A stretch of DNA of 64,000 bases from Orbaceae bacterium lpD04 (GCA_036251935.1 CP133967.1:1621488-1685487); one strand, 5' to 3'; positions 26,289 to 37,395 are shown, counted from the stretch's first letter. Made by a program: numbers and translations. The notes: generated by a model not told the origin, from the letters alone.

Positions 26289-27413
26289 ATGAAAATGAAA
26301 AATTTAAAAAAATCGTGTTTAGCTCTATTTATATTATCGTCTGTTGTACCGTTCTCTTATGCAGCTCAAGAGCTTACGCCAGAAAAAGCGGCCTCTTTGC
26401 AGTCATTTAAGGAAATATCAATCAGAGGCTCATATTATAATGAATCTGATTATGCAAGAGCGATATCTAAAGCTGCTGATAAACAAGATGCTGCTTACTT
26501 TTATATTACCAGCGTAAATTCACACCCAAGCAATGATAGTCTTAGAATTATTTATGCAAGATTATATAAGGCTGATGCGACTGAATTAGTTAAGCCGCAA
26601 GATAATTTTAGGCAATTTGCTGGCATTTATGAATATCCAAAAGCAACCGCTATTCATTTTGAACCTTTTGACATTGTTAGATTACGTGGCTATTTTCCAA
26701 CTCAAGTAGCGCTTAATAATGCGGTTGCAAAAGAGGCTTCATCAAGAGGCGCTTACGCATTTTTCATTGATCGCTTAGTTCAAGTAAATAACAGTGGTAA
26801 TCAGCAAGTCACGGCGTATATCTTTAAGAAAGATGCTCCTGAGCGCAAACTTCAACCTGACAATGCGATTCCATATGATTCTGAAGCGGGTCAGCAAGCT
26901 TTAGCGCAAGGCGGCGAAGCTGCAATGCAAGTTGAACGCCCTGGTTATTACTCCTCATCTTCATTTAATGAGCAATTTTATGCTGATAAGTTTAACAATA
27001 AATCAGTAAAAGATGTTGAAACGACTACAGATACTAACTTAGCTGCAGCAGTTAAAAGCGGTGAAACTGCTCAAAACATGACAGCAAATACTGATGCGGA
27101 AAGCAAAACAGCAATAGCCGCTACTGCGCCGGCTGTTTCAGCTAAGCCGTCAATTGTGCCGCAGAAATCTTCTCGTTACACTGTAACATTACCAAATGGT
27201 ACAAAGATAGAAGAACTCAATGATGCAACGGCAGCTAAAATGGTGCCATTTGATAGTATCAAATTTAGAGGCTACTATGTGACTGCGCAGGAGATCTCTT
27301 TTAATGCTGGTAAAAAAGCAGCAGAAAAAGGCGCAAAATACTACCATATTTCACGCATAGCACAAGATTCGAAAGGTCCTAACAAAACAATTTATGTTGA
27401 TTTATATCGTTAA
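26289..27413 (+). CDS. ydgH: YdgH-like periplasmic protein with three DUF1471 domains
   Basis: The 374-residue protein has a signal peptide (cleavage after SYA, about residue 25) and then ELTPEKAASLQSFKEISIRG, the typical start of YdgH. Three YdgH/BhsA/McbA-type domains are recognisable by FKEISIRGSYYNESDY, FDIVRLRGYFPTQVAL and FDSIKFRGYYVTAQEI, each followed by an Ala/Lys-rich helix and a YFYI/AFFI/YYHI strand. A Thr/Ala-rich linker (about 245-285) separates domains two and three. These periplasmic domains are linked to envelope stress and biofilm; the function of YdgH itself is unsettled. It is convergent with hrpA. Confidence 0.88.
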   Translation: MKMKNLKKSCLALFILSSVVPFSYAAQELTPEKAASLQSFKEISIRGSYYNESDYARAISKAADKQDAAYFYITSVNSHPSNDSLRIIYARLYKADATELVKPQDNFRQFAGIYEYPKATAIHFEPFDIVRLRGYFPTQVALNNAVAKEASSRGAYAFFIDRLVQVNNSGNQQVTAYIFKKDAPERKLQPDNAIPYDSEAGQQALAQGGEAAMQVERPGYYSSSSFNEQFYADKFNNKSVKDVETTTDTNLAAAVKSGETAQNMTANTDAESKTAIAATAPAVSAKPSIVPQKSSRYTVTLPNGTKIEELNDATAAKMVPFDSIKFRGYYVTAQEISFNAGKKAAEKGAKYYHISRIAQDSKGPNKTIYVDLYR

Positions 27414-27440
27414 ACATTAATTAATATAGTTAGTTAAATG

Positions 27441-27467
27441 AAAAGAGGGTCAACAGCCCTCTTTTTT
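27441..27467. terminator. Bidirectional terminator between ydgH and hrpA
   Basis: AAAAGAGGG (27441-27449) and CCCTCTTTT (27457-27465) flank a 7-base loop, with T runs on both strands. It serves the two convergent genes. Confidence 0.9.
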
Positions 27468-30400
27468 ATTGCTTAATTTCATCAATGAACTGATTAATTC
27501 GCTTTTCAGAAATGGGATACGGCGTTCCTAGCTGCTGAGCAAATAAATTAACCCGTAATTCTTCAATCATCCAACGTAGCTGCTTTAGTTTATGCTCAGC
27601 TATTTTATGCAGTTCACGGTTTTGCCATAATTCGATATATTGTTTGGTAACGTGCTCAACAACGATCAAATGTAAGCGATCTTTATTTGGATCGGCATAA
27701 AGTTTATCAATGCGTTTGTCGATAGCTTGTAAATACCGATAGACATCTGGTAGCTTTTGATAACTGCTATCAGCAACAAATCCCTTATAAATAAGCCTTG
27801 ATAAATGCTGCTTTATATCCGCTAAAGATAGTGCCATATTTAGATCCAAGCGCCCTTTTAATTTTTTATTGATGGCATAATTTAATGTTAAGATCCGCTC
27901 AACTTGGCCTGCGATACTGACAATAACCTCGTTAATATCCCCTTTTATCTTATCTAATAATGGCGAAAAGTCGGCTTGTGAAAAGATAATGCCATGATCT
28001 TTTTCAATTAAATAGTTAATACCACAGTAAATACAATCATCAATTAAGTCGGTGATTTTACCAAAAGGGTTGAAATATAAGCCTAATTTAGCTTTGTTCG
28101 GTAGTTTGTCATGTAAATATTTAATCGGTGATGGAATATTAAGATAAATTAAACGCTTTATTCCTTGTTGCATTAATCTTGCTTGTTCATCTTCACGTTC
28201 AACAAGCTTAATTGCGACACTCTTACCTTCGTCAACTAAAGTTGGATAAGCTTTTACCATATAGTTTTGTTGTTTTTTTTCATAAACTTTAGGGAGATCG
28301 CCAAAATCCCAATTAATAAGGTTACTTTTCTCTATTTCATTATTTCTAGTCTGGGTAATTTTAGTTAATACTTGCTGAACTTCTACTTTTAATTGATCTT
28401 TAAGCGCATTAAGATCTTTACCAATCAAAATAGACTTATTATTCTCATCTAAGATATTAAAACTCATTTTTAGGTGATCAGGAACTTGATCGAGTTGCCA
28501 ATCGTCTCGATTAATATTCACCCCAGTCATTTTTTTAAATTCATACTCAAGTGAGGTAAAGAGATCTTTTTTATAAAGTTCGGTGCGCTCTAAAAATGCT
28601 GTCGCATAATTAGGCGCAGGCACTAAATGACGCCGTAATGATTTAGGTAATGACTTTATTAATGCAATAACGAGTTCTTGTCGAAAGCCATTAACCTGCC
28701 ACTGAAAAACACATTCATTATTAATCTGATTGAGAATTGAAAGCGGAATATTTACCGTAACACCATCACAAACGCCACCAATATCAAATTGATAAGTTAA
28801 TTTTAACTTTATCTGCTCATTATAAAGCCAATAATCTGGATAATCATTTTTAGTTACTTTATCTGCATTAGGGTTTATCAGCATTGCTTTGGTTAGTAAT
28901 AAACAATTGCTGTCCGTTAATTGTTGCTGTTTAAACCATGTTGCAAACTCGGTAGCACTGGTTACTGTTAGCGGTATTTTACTGTCATAAAATTCATATA
29001 ATAATGCATCATCGACTAAAATATCTTGGCGCCTTGATTTATGTTCAAGTTCTAAAACTTCATCAACTAATTTATGATTTTTTAATAAGAAATCATATTT
29101 AGCATCAAAATCGCCCTCAATTAAAGCATGTTTAATGAACAGTTCTCGACTCAGTTTAGGATCAATATGGTTATAATTGACAACTCGGCAGTTCACAATT
29201 GGTAAACCAAACAACGTCACTTTTTCATTAGCTATTGTCGTGCCCTGCTTTTTAGACCAACGCGGCTCACTGTAATGTTTGTTCGATAAATGCGTTGCTA
29301 ATGGCTCAATCCATTCTGGTTCAATTTTAGCAACATTACGGCCCCAAAGTTTTGCCGTTTCAACAAGTTCACTTGCAACGCACCATTTAGGTAATGTTTT
29401 AAATACTCCTGAACCTGGAAAGATAGCAAATTTAATATTTCTAGCACCAATATATTCAAATTTTTCAATTTCTTTCATACCTATATGAGACAACATACCA
29501 CTTAAAATAGCGGTATGTATCGACTGATAATTGGCATCTTGACTGTTGACTGGAATATTGAGTTGTTTAATTGTTTGCCTAATTTGCGTATAAATATCTT
29601 GCCATTCTTTAATACGTAAATAATTAAGAAACTCTTTTTTACATAATTGCCTAAATTGGTTATTCGTTAATAAGTCTTGCTGCTCATGAATATATTTCCA
29701 CAAATTAACATAGCTAATAAAGTCTGAATTTTTATCAAGAAATCGTCGATGCTTTTCATCAGATGCTTGCTGTTTATCTAGTGGCCGTTCTCTTGGCTCT
29801 TGAATTGAAAGCGCCGCGGAGATAATCATAATTTCTTTAACACTCGCCGTTTTTCTTGCCTCAACGACCATTCGAGCAAGCCGAGGGTCAATTGGAAGCT
29901 GCGATAAGATTTGGCCTGTTCGAGTTAAGTGATAGCGACCTTTTTTATGATATATAGCGCCCAGCTCTTCAAGTAAACGGATCCCATCTTTAATATGTTT
30001 TTGCTCTGGTGGCTCTAAAAAAGGGAAAGCGGCAATATTACCTAAATCTAACGCGGTCATTTGTAAAATAACTGAAGCTAAATTAGTTCTTAAAATTTCA
30101 GGCTCGGTAAATTCAGGTCGACTGATAAAATCTTGCTCATCATATAGGCGAATACAGATCCCATTTGATGTTCGCCCGCAGCGCCCTTTACGTTGATTTG
30201 CCGATGCTTGAGATATCGCTTCAATGGGTAAGCGCTGCACCTTCGTTCGATAGCTATAGCGACTAATTCGTGCCATGCCAGGATCAATAACATACTTAAT
30301 TCCAGGAACGGTTAATGACGTTTCAGCAACATTGGTTGCTAAAATAATTCTTCGGCCACTATGAGATTGGAAAATACGGTTTTGTTCTGTAGCAGATAAT

Positions 30401-31368
30401 CTTGCATATAAAGGAACTACTTCAGTGTGGTGTAAATCGAGCTTATTAAGTGTATCTGCAAGATCTCGAATTTCTCGTTCACCAGTTAAGAAAATAAGAA
30501 TATCGCCACGATTATCTTCAAATGAAAGCTCATCAATTGCATTGATAATGCCTTGAAAATCATCATCCTCATTATTTTCATCGTCATGACTAGGGCGATA
30601 GCGCACATCGACAGGAAATGTCCGCCCTGACACTTCAATAATCGGCGCATTGTTAAAATGATGAGAAAACCTTTCAACATCGATGGTTGCAGAGGTGATA
30701 ATAACCTTTAAATCAGGCCGTTTAGGTAACAGTTGCCTTAAATAACCCAAAATAAAATCAATATTTAAACTTCGCTCATGGGCTTCATCGATAATAATCG
30801 TATCATATTGGCTTAACAGCCGATCTTGTTGTATTTCAGCTAATAAAATACCATCAGTCATTAATTTTACGAGCGTATTATCTTGTACCTGATCATTAAA
30901 TCGAACCTTGTAACCGACAAGGCCACCAAGTTCGCAGTTAAGTTCTTGTGCAATGCGGCTTGCAACCGAGCGGGCAGCAAGGCGTCTTGGCTGAGTATGA
31001 CCGATATAGCCTTTTACACCAAGGCCTAATTCTAGGCAAATTTTGGGGATCTGCGTTGTTTTACCTGATCCCGTTTCACCCGCAATAATCACGACTTGAT
31101 TTGCTTTTATCACATCATAGATCTGCTGCCTTTTGGTAATAACCGGTAATGAATCAGGGTAATCAATCTCTTTTGGTAATTGCTGCAGGCGTAATTGATA
31201 ATGATTTTGCGCGGTTTCAATCTTACTTTGCACTAAAGCAAGGCTTTGCGATGTAAGATTTTGCTGCTTAATCATTTGTTGTAACTCTTTTTGCAGCTTA
31301 TATTTATCATGCAAGCAAACTGTATTTAGCTGATCAAAAAGTCTCTGTATGGGTTTATTATATGGCAT
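27466..31368 (-). CDS. hrpA: ATP-dependent RNA helicase HrpA
   Basis: HrpA is a DEAH-box helicase involved in mRNA processing and rescue of stalled ribosomes in E. coli. The 1300-residue length equals the E. coli protein. Walker A GETGSGKTT is at 97-105, followed by DEAH in IIIDEAHERSLNIDF, SAT (motif III), ATNVAETSLTVPG, and motif VI QRKGRCGR. HA2 and OB-fold regions come next, then the long DUF3418 C-terminal part typical of HrpA. It is convergent with ydgH and divergent from the hslJ-like gene. Confidence 0.96.
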   Translation of the reverse strand: MPYNKPIQRLFDQLNTVCLHDKYKLQKELQQMIKQQNLTSQSLALVQSKIETAQNHYQLRLQQLPKEIDYPDSLPVITKRQQIYDVIKANQVVIIAGETGSGKTTQIPKICLELGLGVKGYIGHTQPRRLAARSVASRIAQELNCELGGLVGYKVRFNDQVQDNTLVKLMTDGILLAEIQQDRLLSQYDTIIIDEAHERSLNIDFILGYLRQLLPKRPDLKVIITSATIDVERFSHHFNNAPIIEVSGRTFPVDVRYRPSHDDENNEDDDFQGIINAIDELSFEDNRGDILIFLTGEREIRDLADTLNKLDLHHTEVVPLYARLSATEQNRIFQSHSGRRIILATNVAETSLTVPGIKYVIDPGMARISRYSYRTKVQRLPIEAISQASANQRKGRCGRTSNGICIRLYDEQDFISRPEFTEPEILRTNLASVILQMTALDLGNIAAFPFLEPPEQKHIKDGIRLLEELGAIYHKKGRYHLTRTGQILSQLPIDPRLARMVVEARKTASVKEIMIISAALSIQEPRERPLDKQQASDEKHRRFLDKNSDFISYVNLWKYIHEQQDLLTNNQFRQLCKKEFLNYLRIKEWQDIYTQIRQTIKQLNIPVNSQDANYQSIHTAILSGMLSHIGMKEIEKFEYIGARNIKFAIFPGSGVFKTLPKWCVASELVETAKLWGRNVAKIEPEWIEPLATHLSNKHYSEPRWSKKQGTTIANEKVTLFGLPIVNCRVVNYNHIDPKLSRELFIKHALIEGDFDAKYDFLLKNHKLVDEVLELEHKSRRQDILVDDALLYEFYDSKIPLTVTSATEFATWFKQQQLTDSNCLLLTKAMLINPNADKVTKNDYPDYWLYNEQIKLKLTYQFDIGGVCDGVTVNIPLSILNQINNECVFQWQVNGFRQELVIALIKSLPKSLRRHLVPAPNYATAFLERTELYKKDLFTSLEYEFKKMTGVNINRDDWQLDQVPDHLKMSFNILDENNKSILIGKDLNALKDQLKVEVQQVLTKITQTRNNEIEKSNLINWDFGDLPKVYEKKQQNYMVKAYPTLVDEGKSVAIKLVEREDEQARLMQQGIKRLIYLNIPSPIKYLHDKLPNKAKLGLYFNPFGKITDLIDDCIYCGINYLIEKDHGIIFSQADFSPLLDKIKGDINEVIVSIAGQVERILTLNYAINKKLKGRLDLNMALSLADIKQHLSRLIYKGFVADSSYQKLPDVYRYLQAIDKRIDKLYADPNKDRLHLIVVEHVTKQYIELWQNRELHKIAEHKLKQLRWMIEELRVNLFAQQLGTPYPISEKRINQFIDEIKQ

Positions 31369-31443
31369 AAATTCTTAGTAACTTATCGAGTTAATTGTTA
31401 CTATTATAGCAAATTTTACGGCTTAATTAGGAAAGAAATTATC

Positions 31444-31875
31444 ATGAAATGTATTTGTTACGTTCTAACGCTATTAATTAGCGTTATCACATTATCGGCA
31501 TGTGATAATAAACAATCAGTTACTGAGCAAGATTTGCGGCACCATCGCTTTGTGGCGATAAAATTAAATAATGAGACAATTAATAGCAATAGCCAAAACT
31601 TTATTGAATTTGGTGAAAACTTCACCATTAACGGCAAGATGTGTAACGCCTTTTCAGGGCAAGCGGCGCTTACTAACGATACGATCAATGTTGCTCATTT
31701 AATCTCGACTGAAATGTTATGCAGTGATGAACAACAAAATCAACTCGATTTTGTCATCAACCAGCTATTACAACATGGTGCGACCGTTATTTTAAATAAA
31801 ACCGCTGACAAGCAGAGCTTAACGCTTAAAAATAACGAGAATGAAATAGTTTTTAAACTTCATGATCTTATGTAA
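31444..31875 (+). CDS. hslJ: HslJ-like META-domain lipoprotein
   Basis: The 143-residue protein has lipobox LSAC (C20) with Asp at +2, predicting inner-membrane retention. The mature part matches HslJ: LRHHRFVAIKLNN, then the META-domain core IEFGENFTINGKMCNAFSG and, further on, STEMLCSDEQQNQLDFVINQLL, with two conserved cysteines. E. coli HslJ is heat-inducible and linked to novobiocin resistance. A GGAAAG ribosome site precedes the ATG. It is divergent from hrpA, with 75 bases between starts. Confidence 0.88.
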   Translation: MKCICYVLTLLISVITLSACDNKQSVTEQDLRHHRFVAIKLNNETINSNSQNFIEFGENFTINGKMCNAFSGQAALTNDTINVAHLISTEMLCSDEQQNQLDFVINQLLQHGATVILNKTADKQSLTLKNNENEIVFKLHDLM

Positions 31876-32073
31876 AATTTAGCCTAGATAACATGATGAT
31901 ATTAATCGTATTTTTAATATAACAACTAGCCTTAAATTAAGTACCAATAAAGGGGATTAATCTTAATATTTTGCTTTTATTGACACAAAAATCTTTATTA
32001 AAAAAAATGTTAATATATAATGTAGCTAATTATTTAAAACTTTTACGGGCTAATTTTAGTGGGAACAACGTCA

Positions 32074-32145
32074 ATGAAAAACATAGGTTATTTTATCGAT
32101 ATTGTATTTACTCTTGAGACTAGCCAAGTCGTATCCAAATTATAA
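32074..32145 (+). CDS. Possible 23-residue leader peptide upstream of pykF
   Basis: ATG at 32074 opens MKNIGYFIDIVFTLETSQVV followed by SKL and TAA. GTGGGA lies about nine bases upstream. The stop is four bases before a strong terminator hairpin. I recognise no known leader peptide. Codons show no run of one amino acid that would explain ribosome-stalling attenuation. It may be chance. Confidence 0.25.
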   Translation: MKNIGYFIDIVFTLETSQVVSKL

Positions 32146-32149
32146 CTAC

Positions 32150-32174
32150 ACCAATGCTTGTCATTGGTTTTTTT
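32150..32174 (+). terminator. Intrinsic terminator upstream of pykF
   Basis: ACCAATG (32150-32156) and CATTGGT (32162-32168) flank a 5-base loop and continue into a seven-T run. It is 60 bases before the pykF ATG on the same strand, so pykF needs a promoter after it or readthrough. Confidence 0.85.
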
Positions 32175-32233
32175 ATGCTTATTTCTTATAAATTTAACTT
32201 TCAATATTAACTTAACAGCAGATATATATCATT

Positions 32234-33643
32234 ATGAAAAAGACTAAAATTGTATGTACAATCGGACCTAAATCAGAGTCCAAAGAAATGTTAACTAAAT
32301 TATTAAATGCTGGCATGAATGTTATGCGTTTAAACTTCTCTCATGGCGATTATGAAGAACATGGCGGACGTATTAAAAACCTTCGTGAAGTGATGCAAGA
32401 AACAGGCCTAAAAGCAGCCGTTATGCTTGATACTAAAGGACCTGAAATTCGCACCATTAAACTTGAAGGCGGCCATGATGTTTCTCTTGTTGCAGGTCAA
32501 CAATTTACCTTCACAACTGACAAATCAGTTGTCGGTAATAATGAGCGCGTTGCGGTAACTTATACTGGATTTGCAAGCGATCTTAAAGCAGGTGATCGAG
32601 TTTTAGTTGATGACGGCTTAATTGCGATGGACGTGAAAGAAGTTAAAGGTAACGACGTTATTTGTACCGTATTAAATAACGGCGACTTAGGCGAAAACAA
32701 AGGTGTTAACTTACCTGGCGTATCAATCCAATTACCCGCTCTTGCTGAAAAAGATAAACAAGACCTTATCTTTGGTTGTGAGCAAGGTGTTGACTTTATT
32801 GCTGCATCGTTTATTCGTAAGCGCTCTGATGTTGAAGATATCCGCGCTCACTTAAAAACTCATGGTGGGGAAAATATCAAAATTATTTCTAAAATTGAAA
32901 ACCAAGAAGGTTTAGATAATTTTGATGAAATTTTAGAAGCATCAGATGGTATCATGGTTGCTCGTGGTGATTTAGGCGTTGAAATTCCTGTTGAAGAAGT
33001 TATCTTCGCTCAAAAAATGATGATTAAAAAATGTGTTAAAGCATCTAAACCAGTTATTACGGCAACACAAATGCTTGACTCAATGATCAAAAACCCACGC
33101 CCTACTCGCGCTGAAGCTGGTGACGTTGCCAATGCAATTTTAGATGGCACTGATGCAGTTATGCTTTCAGGTGAAAGTGCTAAAGGTAAATATCCATTAG
33201 AAACCGTTAATGTGATGGCGACAATCTGTAAACGCACCGATAAAATCATTCCTGCGTCTTTAGATTTACTACCATTAGAAAAATTACGAATTACAGCAGC
33301 TGTCTGCTGTGGTGCAGTTGAAATTGCCGAAAGATTAAATGCGCCATTAATCATTGTTGCAACTCGTAGTGGTAAATCAGCACGAGAAGTGAGACATTAC
33401 TTCCCGACTGCAAATATTTTAGCGCTATCTTCAAACCAAAAAACCATCAACCAGTTAATTTTAACTAAAGGTGTTGAGCCAGTGTTAATTGACTCAATTA
33501 ATTCAACTGATGATTTTTACCGTTTAGGTAAAGAAATGGCCGTTAAACTTGGTTACGCTAAATCTGGTGACATCGTTGTTATGGTATCTGGAGCATTAGT
33601 TCCAAGTGGCACAACTAATACGACATCAGTACATCGTATTTAA
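32234..33643 (+). CDS. pykF: Pyruvate kinase I (PykF type)
   Basis: The enzyme converts phosphoenolpyruvate and ADP to pyruvate and ATP, the last step of glycolysis. The 469-residue protein begins [20 protein letters not shown], as PykF does. Substrate and metal motifs are visible: [24 protein letters not shown], the catalytic-lysine block [14 protein letters not shown] near 220, and [12 protein letters not shown]. The C-terminal effector domain is present, so fructose-1,6-bisphosphate activation is likely. It is monocistronic, with a terminator on each side. Confidence 0.97.
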   Translation: MKKTKIVCTIGPKSESKEMLTKLLNAGMNVMRLNFSHGDYEEHGGRIKNLREVMQETGLKAAVMLDTKGPEIRTIKLEGGHDVSLVAGQQFTFTTDKSVVGNNERVAVTYTGFASDLKAGDRVLVDDGLIAMDVKEVKGNDVICTVLNNGDLGENKGVNLPGVSIQLPALAEKDKQDLIFGCEQGVDFIAASFIRKRSDVEDIRAHLKTHGGENIKIISKIENQEGLDNFDEILEASDGIMVARGDLGVEIPVEEVIFAQKMMIKKCVKASKPVITATQMLDSMIKNPRPTRAEAGDVANAILDGTDAVMLSGESAKGKYPLETVNVMATICKRTDKIIPASLDLLPLEKLRITAAVCCGAVEIAERLNAPLIIVATRSGKSAREVRHYFPTANILALSSNQKTINQLILTKGVEPVLIDSINSTDDFYRLGKEMAVKLGYAKSGDIVVMVSGALVPSGTTNTTSVHRI

Positions 33644-33657
33644 TTTACGACATAATG

Positions 33658-33686
33658 AAAAAAGCTGGCTTTTGCCAGCTTTTTTT
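33658..33686 (+). terminator. Intrinsic terminator after pykF
   Basis: An A-rich tract and GCTGGC (33664-33669), a TTTT loop, GCCAGC (33674-33679) and seven T form a textbook terminator. Confidence 0.94.
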
Positions 33687-33788
33687 ATATGATTATAAGA
33701 CGATAACATAACTAAAATATCCACATCTAATTAAATTAAGTATATAATTGATAATAGTATTTTTAGAGCAGGTCAAATAAAACATCGT

Positions 33789-35840
33789 ATGAATAATGAC
33801 AACTTATATTTTCAAAAAGAGCTTAGTTGGCTTGCATTTAATGAAAGAGTACTGCAAGAAGCTGCTGATAAAAGTAATCCCCTCATTGAACGTGTGCGTT
33901 TTTTAGGTATTTACTCCAATAATCTTGATGAGTTTTATAAGGTTCAATTTGCTAACTTAAAAAAAGATGTCCTTATTGAGCAAGAGCAAGGTAATGCGTC
34001 TAATGCAAAACATATTTTACGTCAAGTTCATCTAAAAGTTGTTCAGACAGAGTTAAAATTTGACATGCTTTACAATGAGTTATTATTAGAAATGGCTCGT
34101 AATCAAATATTCTTAATTAATGAAAGGCAGCTAACATCAATCCAAGAAGATTGGATCAAAAGATTTTATAAACAAAATCTAAAACGCTATATCACCCCTA
34201 TTTTACTTGATAGCCATACTGATTTGATCCAAATTCTAAAAGATGATCATTCCTATTTAGCCGTTGAAATCATCAATAATACTGAAATTCAATATGCACT
34301 TTTAGAGTTACCGACAGAAAAAGTCTCACGCTTTGTTTTGTTACCCTCAGATACCGTATCAAAAAATAAATCAATTATTTTCCTTGATAATATTTTGCGT
34401 TATTGCTTATCGGATATATTTAAAATATTTTTTGATGCAACAGAGTTCAATGCGTATTCAATTAAAATTAATCGAGACGCTGAATACGAACTAAATAGTG
34501 AATTAGACAGTTTACTTGAACTTATGTCACAAGGGTTAAAACAGCGCCTTACTGCGCAGCCCGTTCGATTTATGTATCAAAAAAACATGCCCAAAGCGCT
34601 AATTGATCTTTTGCTTGCAAAGCTAAAACTGACCGAAAATGATGCCATGCCAGGTGGACGTTACCCTAACTTCAAAGATTTGATTGAGTTTCCAAATATC
34701 GGTTTTAAAAACCTATTAAATAAAGTATTACCAAACTTAACTTATAATCGATTCAAACAGTTTAGAAACGCATTTGATGCAATAAAAGATCGGGATATTT
34801 TACTTTATTATCCTTACTACTCGTTTAGTCATGTACTTGAAATAATGCGTCAAGCATCTTTTGATCCAAGTGTGACGCATATTCGAATTAATATTTATCG
34901 TGTAGCTAAAGACTCACGTTTTGTTCAAGCGGCGATTAATGCCGCTAATAACGGTAAAAAAGTGACGGTAGTGGTTGAGTTACAAGCGCGCTTTGATGAA
35001 GAGATCAATATTCGTTGGGCTAAAAAACTAATTAGTTCAGGCGTTAAAGTTATCTATTCACTGCCAAAATTAAAAATTCATGCCAAACTGTTCCTTATTG
35101 AGCGAAAAGAACAAGATCGTATCGTTCGTTATGCTCATATAGGTTCTGGTAATTTTAATGAAAAAACAGCTAAAATTTATACTGACTTTTCGTTATTAAC
35201 CGCAGATCCGCTAATTACTGATGAAGTAAAAAAAGTATTTAACTTTATTGAAAATCCATTTAAACCCGTGTCATTTAACTGTTTACTGGTTTCTCCGCAA
35301 AATACTCGTACAAGATTAATCGAATTAATACAGCGGGAAATAGATCATGCAAAAGCAGGTCAAGCCTCTGGCATTTACTTAAAACTTAACGCAATAACCG
35401 ATAAAGAATTAATTAGTAAGCTCTATGAAGCATCATCTGCAGGCGTTAAAATTAGGATGATTGTTAGAGGTATGTGTGGATTGATTCCACAAGTGGCTAA
35501 TTTAAGTGAAAATATTACAGTTACCAGTATTGTTGACCGCTTTTTAGAACATGCTCGAGTCTATATTTTTGAAAATAATGGCGCAAAAGATACCTATATT
35601 TCATCTGCAGATTGGATGCCTCGAAATATTGATTACCGCGTTGAAGTCGGCGTTAAAATTTTAGACCCAAGGTTACAAAAGATCATTCAAGATATTTTCA
35701 TGATCCAAGTTAATGATAACGTAAAAGCAAGAATAATCGATAAAGATCTGCAAAACAACTATATTCAGCGGGGTAATAAGAAAAAAGTTAGAGCCCAAAG
35801 TGCAATATACGAATATCTAAATCAATTAGAAAATCAATAA
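33789..35840 (+). CDS. ppk: Polyphosphate kinase PPK1
   Basis: PPK1 polymerises the gamma phosphate of ATP into polyphosphate on the inner face of the membrane. The 683-residue protein has the family start [19 protein letters not shown]. The phosphorylated histidine is in [11 protein letters not shown] (H431) and the second active-site histidine in [10 protein letters not shown] (H588), with the E. coli spacing (H435 and H592). The conserved ending [16 protein letters not shown] is present. ppx follows after 21 bases, so synthesis and breakdown of polyphosphate are co-transcribed. Confidence 0.96.
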   Translation: MNNDNLYFQKELSWLAFNERVLQEAADKSNPLIERVRFLGIYSNNLDEFYKVQFANLKKDVLIEQEQGNASNAKHILRQVHLKVVQTELKFDMLYNELLLEMARNQIFLINERQLTSIQEDWIKRFYKQNLKRYITPILLDSHTDLIQILKDDHSYLAVEIINNTEIQYALLELPTEKVSRFVLLPSDTVSKNKSIIFLDNILRYCLSDIFKIFFDATEFNAYSIKINRDAEYELNSELDSLLELMSQGLKQRLTAQPVRFMYQKNMPKALIDLLLAKLKLTENDAMPGGRYPNFKDLIEFPNIGFKNLLNKVLPNLTYNRFKQFRNAFDAIKDRDILLYYPYYSFSHVLEIMRQASFDPSVTHIRINIYRVAKDSRFVQAAINAANNGKKVTVVVELQARFDEEINIRWAKKLISSGVKVIYSLPKLKIHAKLFLIERKEQDRIVRYAHIGSGNFNEKTAKIYTDFSLLTADPLITDEVKKVFNFIENPFKPVSFNCLLVSPQNTRTRLIELIQREIDHAKAGQASGIYLKLNAITDKELISKLYEASSAGVKIRMIVRGMCGLIPQVANLSENITVTSIVDRFLEHARVYIFENNGAKDTYISSADWMPRNIDYRVEVGVKILDPRLQKIIQDIFMIQVNDNVKARIIDKDLQNNYIQRGNKKKVRAQSAIYEYLNQLENQ

Positions 35841-35861
35841 ACGATAAAGGATCACAAATCA

Positions 35862-37394
35862 GTGCACTCTAAAAATAATAATTTTAATGAATATGCCGTT
35901 ATTGATTTAGGCTCAAATAGCTTTTATATGCTGGTGGTTAAAAAGATCAATGATTCCTTAAAAGTAATTTATAAAAATAAAAAAAACATCCATCTAGCAA
36001 CTGGCTTAGATAATGAATATCAACTTAGCAAAAGTAGCATTAAACGAGGAATTAGCTGCCTAGAGCTATTTGCAGAGCGTTTGAAAGATTTTCCTGTTAG
36101 TCATGTTAAAGTCGTTGGTACTTATACGCTGCGAGTTGCAAAAAACAGACATGAATTTTTAAGGGCAGCAGCAAAAGTATTCCCCTATCCCATTGAAGTT
36201 GTTTCTGGTCAAGAAGAAGCCCGTCTTATCTACATCGGTGCCATAAATAATGAATTCGTCGCTAAATCTGATGTTAAATTTATCATCGATGTTGGCGGTG
36301 GGTCGACCGAAATTGCAATTGGCATAAATTCAACGCCAATATTAGTTGAAAGCAGGCCTATGGGCTGTGTTACTTATGCAAAGCAGTTTTTCCCTTTGCA
36401 AGCAATCGATCGCCAATCATTTGAGCGAGCGAGGTTTGCAGCCGAGCAGCAAGTTGAAAAAATAATTAAATTAGTCAAAAGTAAAAATATTTCTGTGGCA
36501 TTTGGATCTTCAGGCACGATCAAAAGTATCTACAACATCTTACTTGATATTGGGGTAACCGATGGCATTATTACGCCAAAACGTTTGGATGATCTTGTTT
36601 CATACGTCCTTGAGTTTAAGCATTTTAAAGATATTGATTACCCATCATTAACCAAAGAACGTAAACATGTTTTTGTTAGTGGACTTGCCATTTTTTATGG
36701 TGTTTTTAAAGCCTTTGGTATCCAAGAACTTCATTATACGCAAAGCGCTTTACGTGAAGGGTTATTATATGAAATGGTTGGCGATCATAAAATCCACCAA
36801 GATATTTGTCAGCAAACAATCAAAAATCTCATTAAACAATATAATGTTGATGAGGCCCATGCAAATCAAGTTGCGATAACCGCCCAGCATTTTTTTAAGC
36901 AATGGCAACATTTTTCACCAGTTATCATTGATAAAATTTTAGAATCGATCTTATATTGGTCGGCCTTACTGCATGAAATTGGCTTGAGTATTAATTTTTC
37001 AGGGATCCAAAAACACTCTGCTTATATTATTCGCAATAGCAATATGCCAGGTTTTAATGAGGAACAACAATTTTTATTATCAATACTGGTTAAATATCAC
37101 CGCAAAGGCTTTAAATTAGATACCTTGCCTTATTTTAGTTTATTTGAAAACAAACAAATTTATCCGTTATTACAAATTCTACGATTGGCTGTTTTAGTCA
37201 ATAACCAACGCTCAAATACCTTAGATCCAAATGCATTTAAGCTCACGGTTTTAGATGATGATCCATACAAAATAGCACTAACAATTGATAAAGCATTTGC
37301 TAAATCCAATCGATTGATTCGTTTAGATTTAGAACAAGAACAGCAATATTGGCAACAAAATAAACCTTGGCAGTTAGAGCTCAAGATAGGCTGA
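35862..37394 (+). CDS. ppx: Exopolyphosphatase Ppx
   Basis: Ppx removes terminal phosphates from polyphosphate and belongs to the Ppx/GppA sugar-kinase/Hsp70 superfamily. Motifs are clear: YAVIDLGSNSFYMLVV (phosphate 1), GTYTLRVAKNR, SGQEEARLIYIG, FIIDVGGGSTEIAIG (phosphate 2) and ALREGLLYEM. An HD-like C-terminal domain covers about 310-500. The start is GTG with AAAGGA upstream. Length 510 is normal. It lies in the ppk-ppx-hns operon; its stop is one base before the first possible hns ATG. Confidence 0.95.
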   Translation: MHSKNNNFNEYAVIDLGSNSFYMLVVKKINDSLKVIYKNKKNIHLATGLDNEYQLSKSSIKRGISCLELFAERLKDFPVSHVKVVGTYTLRVAKNRHEFLRAAAKVFPYPIEVVSGQEEARLIYIGAINNEFVAKSDVKFIIDVGGGSTEIAIGINSTPILVESRPMGCVTYAKQFFPLQAIDRQSFERARFAAEQQVEKIIKLVKSKNISVAFGSSGTIKSIYNILLDIGVTDGIITPKRLDDLVSYVLEFKHFKDIDYPSLTKERKHVFVSGLAIFYGVFKAFGIQELHYTQSALREGLLYEMVGDHKIHQDICQQTIKNLIKQYNVDEAHANQVAITAQHFFKQWQHFSPVIIDKILESILYWSALLHEIGLSINFSGIQKHSAYIIRNSNMPGFNEEQQFLLSILVKYHRKGFKLDTLPYFSLFENKQIYPLLQILRLAVLVNNQRSNTLDPNAFKLTVLDDDPYKIALTIDKAFAKSNRLIRLDLEQEQQYWQQNKPWQLELKIG

Positions 37395-37395
37395 C

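Larger units (their letters stand above)
31876..32233. other. pykF upstream region
   Basis: This 358-base gap contains TTGACA at 31980-31985 and TATAAT at 32016-32021. They are 30 bases apart, so not one promoter. It also contains a 23-codon ORF (32074-32145) and an intrinsic terminator (32150-32174). The layout resembles an attenuated leader or a small independent RNA. Confidence 0.5.

Noticed and set aside
31980-32021. TTGACA and TATAAT as one pykF promoter
   Set aside because: The spacing is 30 bases, too long for sigma-70; the elements may belong to different promoters.
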